Positions 1-8,090 of a stretch of 64,000 nucleotides of DNA are shown piece by piece. Made by a program: the position numbers and the translations under genes. The notes under the pieces are model-generated. The model did not search any database. It saw only the letters and a program-made list of their open reading frames with translations, and was not told the DNA's origin. Position 1 is the first letter of the stretch; the number at the start of each line of letters is the position of its first letter. This stretch comes from Flavobacteriaceae bacterium. GTDB taxonomy: Bacteria > Bacteroidota > Bacteroidia > Flavobacteriales > Flavobacteriaceae. The stretch covers positions 186,001 to 250,000 of the forward strand of contig JAIPBH010000002.1 of the NCBI GenBank assembly GCA_021739635.1, read 5' to 3'.

Positions 1-2
1 TA

Positions 3-500
3 CCATTTAAAGTGGGAACCTATTTAGGTGAGAAAAAGATTTTTAATATTGGAGCTGGATTCTTTGTGCATCCTAGTGGTTCTGTTATAATGGATTCAAA
101 TGGAGATTATAAAGGTGAAGATGTTAGCCTCATGGCTATAGATGCTTTTTATGATACACCACTTGGAGATGATGGAAGCGCTATTACAGCATATGCAACC
201 TATCAAAATAACAATTATGGCAAGGATTATTTATATAGCGCTTATGGTACTGGAAGTATGATTTATGGTCATGTAGGGTATGTTATAGCTGGAGATAAAA
301 CTAAAACACGATTCCAACCTTATATATCATATGCTTCAAACTCTTATGATGCCGTTAGTGATAGTAGAAATATTTTTGGTTTAGGAGCCAATGCGTATTT
401 AAGTGGTCACAATTCAAAATTAACTTTAGAATATGATAATCAGAAGTTTGGTAGTTCCAAAACAGGAACATTGACACTTCAAGCAATGATTTACTTATAA
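3..500 (+). CDS. outer-membrane porin-like protein, C-terminal part
   Basis: The frame is open from base 3, so the gene starts left of the window and only about the last 165 residues are present. The visible part has alternating hydrophobic/polar stretches with many Tyr, Gly and Asn residues and ends in a short strand (LTLQAMIYL) with a hydrophobic-aromatic C-terminus, as in outer-membrane beta-barrels. It stops 12 bases before the DUF4212 gene. In related bacteria a porin often precedes this symporter operon, so it may pass short-chain acids across the outer membrane. That role is inferred from position; the barrel fold is a judgement from composition. Confidence 0.6.
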   Translation, partial: PFKVGTYLGEKKIFNIGAGFFVHPSGSVIMDSNGDYKGEDVSLMAIDAFYDTPLGDDGSAITAYATYQNNNYGKDYLYSAYGTGSMIYGHVGYVIAGDKTKTRFQPYISYASNSYDAVSDSRNIFGLGANAYLSGHNSKLTLEYDNQKFGSSKTGTLTLQAMIYL

Positions 501-512
501 AAAAATAAAATT

Positions 513-773
513 ATGTCAGAAAAACAAAAACATGCAACTGCATATTGGAAAAAAAACTTAAGCTACCTTGTTATATTGTTAACAATATGGTTTTTAGTGT
601 CTTATGGAGCTGGTATATTATTTAAAGATGAATTAAATAATATAAAATTGGGTGGATTTAAACTAGGGTTTTGGTTTGCTCAACAAGGGTCTATTTACGT
701 GTTCGTAGTACTCATTTTCGTGTACGTAAGATTAATGAATAAACTAGATAAAAAATTCGGTTTCGACGAGTAA
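513..773 (+). CDS. DUF4212 small membrane subunit of a sodium:solute symporter
   Basis: This 86-residue protein has two hydrophobic segments (about residues 16-34 and 51-72) and the pattern of DUF4212 proteins (YWKKNLSYL near the N-terminus, FWFAQQGSIYVF before the second helix). In many bacteria this family is encoded directly upstream of a VC_2705-type sodium:solute symporter and is thought to be its small subunit. That arrangement is seen here, with 23 bases between the genes. The biochemical role is not established, so 'subunit' rests on conserved neighbourhood. Confidence 0.85.
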   Translation: MSEKQKHATAYWKKNLSYLVILLTIWFLVSYGAGILFKDELNNIKLGGFKLGFWFAQQGSIYVFVVLIFVYVRLMNKLDKKFGFDE

Positions 774-796
774 ACCTTAACTAAAAAATAATAATT

Positions 797-2569
797 ATGA
801 GTGTACAAACGTGGACATGGATATTAGTTGGGCTTACTTTCGCCCTATATTTTGGAATTGCAATTTGGGCCAGAGCTGGCTCAACTAAAGAATTCTATGT
901 TGCTGGTGGTGGAGTTTCACCTTTAGCAAATGGGATGGCTACTGCTGCAGACTGGATGAGTGCTGCTTCTTTTATAAGTATGGCAGGTATTATTTCATTT
1001 GCAGGTTATGATGGCTCTGTTTATCTTATGGGATGGACAGGCGGATATGTACTTTTAGCGCTCCTTTTAGCGCCTTACCTAAGGAAATTTGGAAAGTTTA
1101 CCGTGCCAGATTTTATTGGGGATAGGTATTATTCAAATACTGCAAGAACAGTGGCTGTTATTTGCGCATTAATTGTGTCTTTTACTTATGTAGCTGGACA
1201 AATGCGTGGTGTGGGAATTGTATTTTCCCAATTCTTGCAAGTTGATATCAATTTAGGAGTCATTATTGGAATGGCAGTGGTTCTTGTTTTTGCCTTTTTA
1301 GGTGGTATGAAAGGGATAACCTATACTCAAGTTGCTCAATATTGTGTTTTAATTTTTGCATTTATGGTTCCTGCCATATTTATTTCATTTCAAATGACAG
1401 GAAATCCAATTCCTCAATTAGGTATGGGAAGTAAAACGCATGATGGTGTTTATTTGTTAGACAAGTTAGATACACTTCATACCCAGTTAGGTTTTAAAGA
1501 ATATACTAGCGGAACAAAATCTACTTGGGATGTTTTTGCAATTACATTAGCATTAATGGTTGGTACAGCAGGATTGCCTCACGTTATTGTAAGATTCTTT
1601 ACTGTACCAAAAGTAAAAGATGCCAGAAAATCTGCTGGTTTAGCACTGTTATTTATTGCTATTTTATATACAACAGCTCCTGCTATTGCAGTGTTTTCAA
1701 GAACTAATCTTATTGAAACTGTAAGTAATAAAGAATATACTTCTATTCCAGAATGGTTTAAAAATTGGGAGAATACTGGGTTAATAGCTTGGAGTGATAA
1801 AAATGGTGATGGAAAAATCCAGTATACTGAAGGGGCTTCTACAAAAGGAAAACCTGCATATACTAATGAAAGAGGTGCTCATGGTGAGCGTTTAGTATCA
1901 AATTCTACTGATAGCGCCAATGAACTTTATGTAGATAAAGATATTATGGTATTAGCAAATCCTGAGATTGCTAATTTACCTAACTGGGTCATTGCATTAG
2001 TTGCTGCCGGTGGTTTGGCTGCCGCTTTATCAACCGCAGCTGGCTTGTTACTTGTAATTTCAACTTCTATTTCGCACGATTTAATTAAAAAACAAATCAA
2101 ACCAAATATTTCTGAAAAAGGCGAATTAATGGCAGCTCGTATCGCCATTTTTGTTGCTATTTTAATAGCAGGAATTTTCGGGATTTATCCACCAGGATTT
2201 GTGGCTGCTGTTGTGGCATTGGCTTTTGGTTTAGCTGCAGCTTCATTTTTCCCAGCTATTATTCTTGGGATTTTTGATAAGCGTATGAATAAACAAGGTG
2301 CTATTTCAGGAATGATTGTTGGAATCACTTTAATGTTGTTTTACATGATTCGTTATAAAACAGGGTTGATTGGAGTTATGGATGCAAGACCTGTTGATGA
2401 ATGGTGGTTTGGAACATCGCCTGAAGGTTTTGGTACGGTAGCTATGATTTTAAATGTAATAGTTTCAGTAGTTGTTTCAAGATTAACACCTGCGCCTCCA
2501 ACTCACGTTCAAGAAATTGTTGAAAGCATAAGAATACCAAGTGGTGCTGGCGAAGCTACATCACATTAA
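797..2569 (+). CDS. sodium:solute symporter, acetate permease-like (VC_2705 type)
   Basis: A 590-residue polytopic inner-membrane protein of the SSS family, with the conserved stretch FYVAGGGVSPLANGMATAAD (about residues 35-54) and further SSS motifs in the following helices. It probably imports acetate or another short carboxylate with Na+; the downstream acyl-CoA synthetases support this, but the substrate is inferred. A hydrophilic insertion of roughly 90 residues lies around residues 305-395 and carries a 12-residue EF-hand-like loop (DKNGDGKIQYTE, residues 334-345). The gene follows DUF4212 and is closed by a strong hairpin terminator. An ActP-like label is reasonable, but the VC_2705 subfamily is distinct from classical ActP. 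Confidence 0.88.
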   Translation: MSVQTWTWILVGLTFALYFGIAIWARAGSTKEFYVAGGGVSPLANGMATAADWMSAASFISMAGIISFAGYDGSVYLMGWTGGYVLLALLLAPYLRKFGKFTVPDFIGDRYYSNTARTVAVICALIVSFTYVAGQMRGVGIVFSQFLQVDINLGVIIGMAVVLVFAFLGGMKGITYTQVAQYCVLIFAFMVPAIFISFQMTGNPIPQLGMGSKTHDGVYLLDKLDTLHTQLGFKEYTSGTKSTWDVFAITLALMVGTAGLPHVIVRFFTVPKVKDARKSAGLALLFIAILYTTAPAIAVFSRTNLIETVSNKEYTSIPEWFKNWENTGLIAWSDKNGDGKIQYTEGASTKGKPAYTNERGAHGERLVSNSTDSANELYVDKDIMVLANPEIANLPNWVIALVAAGGLAAALSTAAGLLLVISTSISHDLIKKQIKPNISEKGELMAARIAIFVAILIAGIFGIYPPGFVAAVVALAFGLAAASFFPAIILGIFDKRMNKQGAISGMIVGITLMLFYMIRYKTGLIGVMDARPVDEWWFGTSPEGFGTVAMILNVIVSVVVSRLTPAPPTHVQEIVESIRIPSGAGEATSH

Positions 2570-2589
2570 CAACCAATAATTAATAGCTA

Positions 2590-2627
2590 AAACAGTATTG
2601 CATGAATTTGCAATACTGTTTTTTTTC
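2590..2627 (+). terminator. intrinsic terminator after the symporter gene
   Basis: A perfect inverted repeat (AACAGTATTGCA, six-base loop, TGCAATACTGTT) is followed at once by a run of eight Ts. It lies 21 bases after the symporter stop codon. It also overlaps the longest possible start of the next small gene, which argues for the later start there. Confidence 0.85.
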
Positions 2628-2657
2628 TTACATTTAGTAAAATTAAAATGTTTTAGA

Positions 2658-2852
2658 ATGAAAAAGCGTCATGAACAAAAACTGGTTGTAATGGCAATAA
2701 GTTTGTTTTTAGTATTTAATATCCCTTTTCTTTTAGTTTTTAATTTAGATGGAGAGGTTTTTGGATTTCCTGCATTTTATTTTTCATTATTTTTCATTTG
2801 GCTCTTGTCTATAGTCATTTCTTATATTATTTTAAGTAAGCATTATGAGTAA
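2658..2852 (+). CDS. small two-helix membrane protein
   Basis: A 64-residue protein starting MKKRHEQKLVVMAISL, with two hydrophobic helices (about residues 9-27 and 36-57) and a short charged tail. I chose the ATG at 2658 because the longer frame begins inside the terminator hairpin. Its stop codon overlaps the start of the sensor kinase gene by 8 bases, so the two are probably translated together. The overlap suggests a role linked to the sensor or symporter. The family is not one I can name. Confidence 0.6.
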   Translation: MKKRHEQKLVVMAISLFLVFNIPFLLVFNLDGEVFGFPAFYFSLFFIWLLSIVISYIILSKHYE

Positions 2853-5535
2853 TTATGCTTTAATAAGTATCATAATTTGTTATCTAGCGATTTTATTTTA
2901 CATCGCTTTTTTGGCTGAAAAAAACTCTAAAAGTAAATGGGTAAACAACCCTTTGATATATACATTATCACTTGCCGTTTATTGTTCTGCATGGACTTAT
3001 TACGGTAGTGTAGGAATTGCTGCAAATTCTGGAATAAGTTTTTTACCTATTTATTTAGGTCCGGTTATGGCTGTTCCTTTATGGATTGTTGTTTTAAGAA
3101 AAATAATGCGCATTTCAAAACAACATAAAATTTCTTCATTGGCAGATTTTATTTCCCTTCGTTATGGAAATAACAGATTTTTAGGAGCCTTGATTACTGT
3201 AGTTTGTGTCTTTGGAATTTTACCCTATATTTCGTTACAACTCAAAGCTATTTCAGAAACTTTTGAAATCATGGCTGATGAAGCTAGTTATGTTTCAACC
3301 AACATTTTTGATGATTCTACATTTTATATTGCAGTTCTATTAGCTGTTTTTGCTGCTTTTTTTGGTACACAAGCTACCGATGCATCAGAAAAACATCGAG
3401 GAATTGTTGTGTCAGTTGCTTTTGAATCGATACTAAAACTTGTATTTTTCTTAATAATAGGGGTTTATGTAACCTATTTTCTTTTTGATGGAACTTCTGA
3501 TATTTATAATAAAATTTCAATAACTCCAAATTTTGAAAGCCTAACCAAAATTAGTGGATTGGAAGCAGGGTTTGATTGGTTTTTTATGATGATGATTTCT
3601 TTTATTGCAATTTTTTTATTACCCAGACAATTTCAAGTGTCAGTTTTAGAAAACAATAGAGAAAAGCACTTAAAACAAGCCATTTGGTTATTTCCATTGT
3701 ACTTATTACTCTTTAATATTTTTGTGATTTTTATAGCTTGGGGAGGAAAATTAACCTTTGGAAACACTGTAAATGCCGAGTATTTCACCTTATTATTACC
3801 TCTTCAAAACGATCATGTTTTTTTGGCATTATTAGTTTTTTTAGGAGGCTTTTCGGCTGTTATTTCAATGGTGGTAGTTTCTACATTGGCATTATCAACC
3901 ATGGTTAGTAATAACCTTGTTATACCCTATGGCTTTTTGGATAAGTTTATAAAAGGTCATCCCGACAAAAACTCAAACTACATAAAAACCATTCGTAGAA
4001 TTTCCATTTTTTGTATCATTATTACAGCATACGTTTTTTATATTAATTTTTCAATTGAACTTTCTTTATATTCTATAGGGTTAATCTCATTTGTCATTAT
4101 ATCTCAATTAGCACCTTCTTTTTTTATTGGCTTATTTTGGAATAGAGGTTCTTCAAAAGCAGCTATTATAGGTATTATTATAGGGTTTTTAATTACGTTA
4201 TACACTTTAGTCTTACCGTTTACTATAGAAGCGTTTACAGGTATTCATGATTTTACAAATCATGGGTTGTTTAATATCTCAGCATTAAAGCCTTATGCGC
4301 TTTTTGGTATAGATTTTTTATCGCCACCTGCACATGCATTTTTTTGGAGTATGTCTGCAAATGTGCTGTGCTATTTGGTATTTTCATTAACTTCTAAAGG
4401 AAATTATAGAGAGCGTAATTATGCAGAAATGTTTGTAGATAGTAGTAATTATTCATCCTTACAAGATAGTGCTTTGGTATGGAAAGGCGAAGCCTATGTA
4501 AGTGATATTAAAAATGTACTCAATAAATTTTTAGGTGAAGATCGTACACAGCGTGCTTTAAATCTGTTTTTCATGAAATACAAAATACCTACAAACACAC
4601 AAATGGCCGATGCCAGATTAATTAATTTTTCTGAAAAACTTTTAACGGGAAGCATTGGTAGTGCATCAGCAAAAATACTTATTGCAAGTGCTGTAAAAGA
4701 GGAACAGGTGAGTTTAGTGGAAGTATTAAAAATTTTAGAAGAATCAAAAGAAACTTTAGCCAATAACAAAGTCCTTCGAGAAAAATCGGAAGAACTTTCA
4801 ATGCTTGCTTTAAAATTAAAACAAGCAAACGAAGAGTTAATTAGTAAAGACAAGCAAAAAGACGAGTTTTTAGATACTGTAGCTCATGAATTAAAAACGC
4901 CTGTTACAGGAATTAGAGCTGCGACTGAACTATTAATGGATGATGATGATGAGATGCCAGCAGAAATAAAAACACAATTTTTAAATAATATGCTGAATGA
5001 TTCTGATAGGCTTTCAAGATTAATAAACAATATTCTTGATTTCGAAAAATTATCAAGAGGAAGAAATCAACTCAACATTAAGCAAAATGGTATTAGAAGT
5101 AGTATTAAAAAAGCCATAATAGGTGTTCAACAATTAGCAGTTAATAAAGGTGTAACAATAATAAATGATAATTTGGTTGATTTTAAGTTTTCATATGATG
5201 AAGATAGAATTTTACAAGTGTTAACTAACTTAATATCAAATGCTTTAAAGTTTACTGAACCAAACAAAGGAAAAATTATTATTGAATGTAAATTGATAAA
5301 TAACTATGTTGAAGTCTATGTAATTGACAATGGGAAAGGAATTCCAGATGAAGATTTTGACTTTATTTTTGATAAATTTTACCAATCAAAAAATCAAAAT
5401 ACTGTGAAACCCGAAGGAAGTGGCTTAGGTCTAGCTATTTGCAAACAAATATTAGAGCAACATAATGGAAAAATTTGGGCAAAAAAAGGTAATAAAAACG
5501 GTGCAACCTTTGTTTTTATGCTACCTTTTAAGTAA
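2845..5535 (+). CDS. symporter-histidine kinase fusion (CrbS/CbrA-like sensor)
   Basis: An 896-residue hybrid. Residues 1 to about 520 form a sodium:solute symporter-like domain with some 12-13 hydrophobic helices. A charged, probably coiled-coil linker (about 620-670) leads to a HisKA domain with the phosphoacceptor in DTVAHELKTP (His about 681). The HATPase domain has an N-box (LTNLISNALKF, about 793-803), VIDNGKGIP and GSGLGLAICKQI. This architecture is that of CbrA and CrbS; CrbS/CrbR is known to control acetyl-CoA synthetase in Vibrio. It lies between the symporter and the acyl-CoA synthetases, and its response regulator follows by 15 bases. Control of this operon is inferred. Confidence 0.85.
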   Translation: MSNYALISIIICYLAILFYIAFLAEKNSKSKWVNNPLIYTLSLAVYCSAWTYYGSVGIAANSGISFLPIYLGPVMAVPLWIVVLRKIMRISKQHKISSLADFISLRYGNNRFLGALITVVCVFGILPYISLQLKAISETFEIMADEASYVSTNIFDDSTFYIAVLLAVFAAFFGTQATDASEKHRGIVVSVAFESILKLVFFLIIGVYVTYFLFDGTSDIYNKISITPNFESLTKISGLEAGFDWFFMMMISFIAIFLLPRQFQVSVLENNREKHLKQAIWLFPLYLLLFNIFVIFIAWGGKLTFGNTVNAEYFTLLLPLQNDHVFLALLVFLGGFSAVISMVVVSTLALSTMVSNNLVIPYGFLDKFIKGHPDKNSNYIKTIRRISIFCIIITAYVFYINFSIELSLYSIGLISFVIISQLAPSFFIGLFWNRGSSKAAIIGIIIGFLITLYTLVLPFTIEAFTGIHDFTNHGLFNISALKPYALFGIDFLSPPAHAFFWSMSANVLCYLVFSLTSKGNYRERNYAEMFVDSSNYSSLQDSALVWKGEAYVSDIKNVLNKFLGEDRTQRALNLFFMKYKIPTNTQMADARLINFSEKLLTGSIGSASAKILIASAVKEEQVSLVEVLKILEESKETLANNKVLREKSEELSMLALKLKQANEELISKDKQKDEFLDTVAHELKTPVTGIRAATELLMDDDDEMPAEIKTQFLNNMLNDSDRLSRLINNILDFEKLSRGRNQLNIKQNGIRSSIKKAIIGVQQLAVNKGVTIINDNLVDFKFSYDEDRILQVLTNLISNALKFTEPNKGKIIIECKLINNYVEVYVIDNGKGIPDEDFDFIFDKFYQSKNQNTVKPEGSGLGLAICKQILEQHNGKIWAKKGNKNGATFVFMLPFK

Positions 5536-5550
5536 ATTGTACACGCTATT

Positions 5551-5916
5551 ATGAAAAAGAAAATTTTAATTGTTGATGATGAACCCAACATCGTGATGAC
5601 TCTTGAATATACATTCAAAAAACAAGATTTTGAAGTGTTTATAGCAAGAGATGGAAGTGAAGCATTACATATTTTAGAAAGCAATTGTCCAGATATTGTT
5701 TTATTAGATATCATGATGCCTGATGTAGATGGATATCAAACATTAAAATACATTAAAAACAAAGAAAGTTTAAAAGATACCAAAGTGGTTTTTTTAACTG
5801 CAAAAAATAAAGCTTCAGATATTGAAAAAGGCTTAAAACTTGGGGCAGATAAGTATTTAACCAAGCCGTTTTCAGTAAAAAAAATAGTTTCAGAAGTACT
5901 TGAACTACTAAATTAA
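5551..5916 (+). CDS. single-domain response regulator
   Basis: A 121-residue CheY-like receiver domain with no output domain. The acidic pair is D9/D10, the phosphoacceptor is D53 in LLDIMMP, the switch Thr is T83 and the conserved Lys is K105 in TKPF. It lies 15 bases after the sensor kinase and is its likely partner. CrbR-type partners of such sensors usually carry a LuxR-type DNA-binding domain. This one has none, so the output must go through protein contact, a phosphorelay or a separate regulator. Confidence 0.88.
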   Translation: MKKKILIVDDEPNIVMTLEYTFKKQDFEVFIARDGSEALHILESNCPDIVLLDIMMPDVDGYQTLKYIKNKESLKDTKVVFLTAKNKASDIEKGLKLGADKYLTKPFSVKKIVSEVLELLN

Positions 5917-5964
5917 TTTTTGTTTTGTGTGCAAACAATCAATGTTTAATTTAAGTAAGTAAAA

Positions 5965-6189
5965 ATGAAATTTCAGTTAAATCCTTTAACATCAGATATT
6001 TTAATAAGTATCTATGTTGTTGTTACCTTATACTTTAGATTCAAATTAGAAAACAATACAGAAGTTAGCTTCATAAACTCCATGGTTATGGGAGTTGCTT
6101 TTGTGGTTATTTTATGGGCTTTAATCAAATTAAAAATATTAAACCCTAATTGGTTTGGTTTATTTAACTCTAACAAGTCTAAGTCATGA
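5965..6189 (+). CDS. small membrane protein upstream of the acyl-CoA synthetase
   Basis: A 74-residue protein with two hydrophobic stretches (about residues 8-23 and 36-55) and a polar Ser/Lys tail (NSNKSKS). Its stop overlaps the next start (the last codons contain ATGA), which points to translational coupling with the acyl-CoA synthetase. I do not recognise a family. It may be a membrane anchor or accessory to the transport/activation module, but nothing in the sequence proves it. Confidence 0.6.
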   Translation: MKFQLNPLTSDILISIYVVVTLYFRFKLENNTEVSFINSMVMGVAFVVILWALIKLKILNPNWFGLFNSNKSKS

Positions 6190-8078
6190 AGTATCAAGAT
6201 TTTTATAATGAGAGTATTAAAAAACCAGAAGATTTTTGGAAAAAGCAAGCACAAAATTTAGCGTGGTATAAAGAACCACAAAACATACTTTCAAAAAAAG
6301 ATGATGGATATCATCAATGGTTTGAAGACGGAAAACTTAATTTAAGTTATTTGTGTATTGATAAGCATATTGAAGATGGTTTTGGAGGTCAAAATGCCAT
6401 CATTTATGACTCGCCTGTAACCAATTCTAAAGAGATTATTACATACAATAGATTGCATAAAGAAGTCTCTAAATTAGCTGGCGCGCTCAAAGAAATTGGC
6501 TTAAAAAAAGGTGATACAGCCATTATTTATATGCCCATGATTCCACAAGCTGTTTATGCTATGTTGGCATGTGTTAGAATTGGTGTCATTCATTCAGTGG
6601 TATTTGGCGGATTTGCTCCTAATGAACTGGCTATTAGAATAGACGATTGTAAACCCAAAGTTATTTTAACAGCTTCAAGTGGCATTGAAATAGATAGAAT
6701 TTTACCATACAAACCGTTTGTTGATGAAGCTATTAAATTAGCAGAGCATAAACCAAGTAGTGTTATTCTTTATCAAAGACATTTAGGGGCAGATACACCA
6801 GGAAAACCTTATGATATAGATTATGTAAAGGCAGTTAGCACTGCAACACCAGTAGAAGCTATAGAACTAGAATCTACGCATCCTTCATATATCTTATACA
6901 CATCTGGAACCACAGGAAAGCCTAAAGGCATTATTAGAGATACTGGTGGTTATGCAACAGCTTTAAAATTTTCTATGAAATACATTTACGGTGTTGATCC
7001 AGGAGATGTATTTTGGGCAGCAAGTGATGTAGGTTGGGTTGTAGGGCATAGCTATATTGTTTACGGACCACTATTAAATAGAAATACCTCTATTTTGTTT
7101 GAAGGTAAGCCAGTACGAACACCAAATTCATCCACATTTTGGCGCATTATTGAAGAGTATAGAGTCAAAGTGATGTTTACGGCACCAACAGCCATTAGAG
7201 CTATTAAAAAGGAAGATCCTGAAGGGAAATTTTTAAAAGATTATGATTTATCAAAACTAAAATATCAGTTTTTAGCAGGAGAACGTTGCGATATATCGAC
7301 GCTAAAATGGACTGAAGAAAAATTAAAAGTTCCTGTGATAGATCATTGGTGGCAAACCGAATCAGGTTGGCCCATGCTTGCAAACATGGTTGGGGTAGAA
7401 TTAGCCAAAGTAAAACCAGGTTCGGCAACCTTTCCTGTTTGTGGCTATGATATTCAAATCTTAAGTGACGATGGAGCCATTGTTGAACCTGGAACTGAAG
7501 GTTTTGTGGCCGTAAAACTACCTTTACCGCCTGGAAATTTATTGAATATTTGGGGTAATCCTGAACGCTTTTTTGCTGGTTATTTAGAACGTTTTCCGGG
7601 ATATTATTTCTCTGGTGATGGTGGCTATAAAGATAAAGATGGGTACGTTTATATAACTGGCAGAGTAGATGATGTTATAAATGTTGCCGGTCACAGATTG
7701 TCAACAGCCGAAATGGAAGAAGTAGTGGCATCGCATCCATCTATAGCAGAATGTGCCGTCATTGGTATTCAAGATGATCTTAAAGGGCAAATTCCTTTAG
7801 CTCTTGCCGTAACAAAATCTGGCAATGAAATAGCTGAATCTGTTATACAAGAAGAAGTTGTTCAAAGTATTAGAAAAAAGATAGGTGCGGTAGCTTCTCT
7901 AAGGCAAGTCATTATAATCGAGCGATTACCAAAAACCCGTTCAGGAAAAATTCTTCGTAAATTATTGCGCAGTATTGCAGATCAAGAAGAGTATAAAATA
8001 CCATCAACTATTGATGATTCATTAATTATTGACGAAATAATTCACAAACTAAAAACACATAAAATAGGAAAACACTAA
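6186..8078 (+). CDS. acyl-CoA synthetase, propionyl-CoA synthetase (PrpE/ACSS3)-like
   Basis: A 630-residue AMP-forming acyl-CoA synthetase that converts a short acid, ATP and CoA to acyl-CoA via an acyl-adenylate. It has the P-loop-like motif YTSGTTGKPKGI (about residues 237-248), DHWWQTESGWP, YFSGDGGYKDKDGY, GRVDDVINVAGHRL and the C-terminal acetylatable Lys in TRSGKILRK (K588). The variant IIRDTGG after the P-loop and LPLPPGNL in the hinge region are typical of the PrpE/ACSS3 branch rather than Acs, so propionate or a similar acid is the likely substrate. It is 12 bases upstream of acs. Confidence 0.85.
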   Translation: MKYQDFYNESIKKPEDFWKKQAQNLAWYKEPQNILSKKDDGYHQWFEDGKLNLSYLCIDKHIEDGFGGQNAIIYDSPVTNSKEIITYNRLHKEVSKLAGALKEIGLKKGDTAIIYMPMIPQAVYAMLACVRIGVIHSVVFGGFAPNELAIRIDDCKPKVILTASSGIEIDRILPYKPFVDEAIKLAEHKPSSVILYQRHLGADTPGKPYDIDYVKAVSTATPVEAIELESTHPSYILYTSGTTGKPKGIIRDTGGYATALKFSMKYIYGVDPGDVFWAASDVGWVVGHSYIVYGPLLNRNTSILFEGKPVRTPNSSTFWRIIEEYRVKVMFTAPTAIRAIKKEDPEGKFLKDYDLSKLKYQFLAGERCDISTLKWTEEKLKVPVIDHWWQTESGWPMLANMVGVELAKVKPGSATFPVCGYDIQILSDDGAIVEPGTEGFVAVKLPLPPGNLLNIWGNPERFFAGYLERFPGYYFSGDGGYKDKDGYVYITGRVDDVINVAGHRLSTAEMEEVVASHPSIAECAVIGIQDDLKGQIPLALAVTKSGNEIAESVIQEEVVQSIRKKIGAVASLRQVIIIERLPKTRSGKILRKLLRSIADQEEYKIPSTIDDSLIIDEIIHKLKTHKIGKH

Positions 8079-8090
8079 ACTAAATTAATT

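Noticed and set aside
1525-1707. Short plus-strand frame inside the symporter gene
   Set aside because: It is out of frame within a conserved membrane protein gene, with Cys- and Tyr-rich nonsense composition.
2598-2657. Longer start for the small membrane protein after the symporter gene
   Set aside because: The extra residues are encoded within the terminator hairpin; the ATG at 2658 gives a normal small membrane protein.
5551-5916. Missing C-terminal output domain of the response regulator due to a frameshift
   Set aside because: The sequence after the stop (5917-5964) does not encode a helix-turn-helix in any frame before the next gene, so the protein is truly single-domain.
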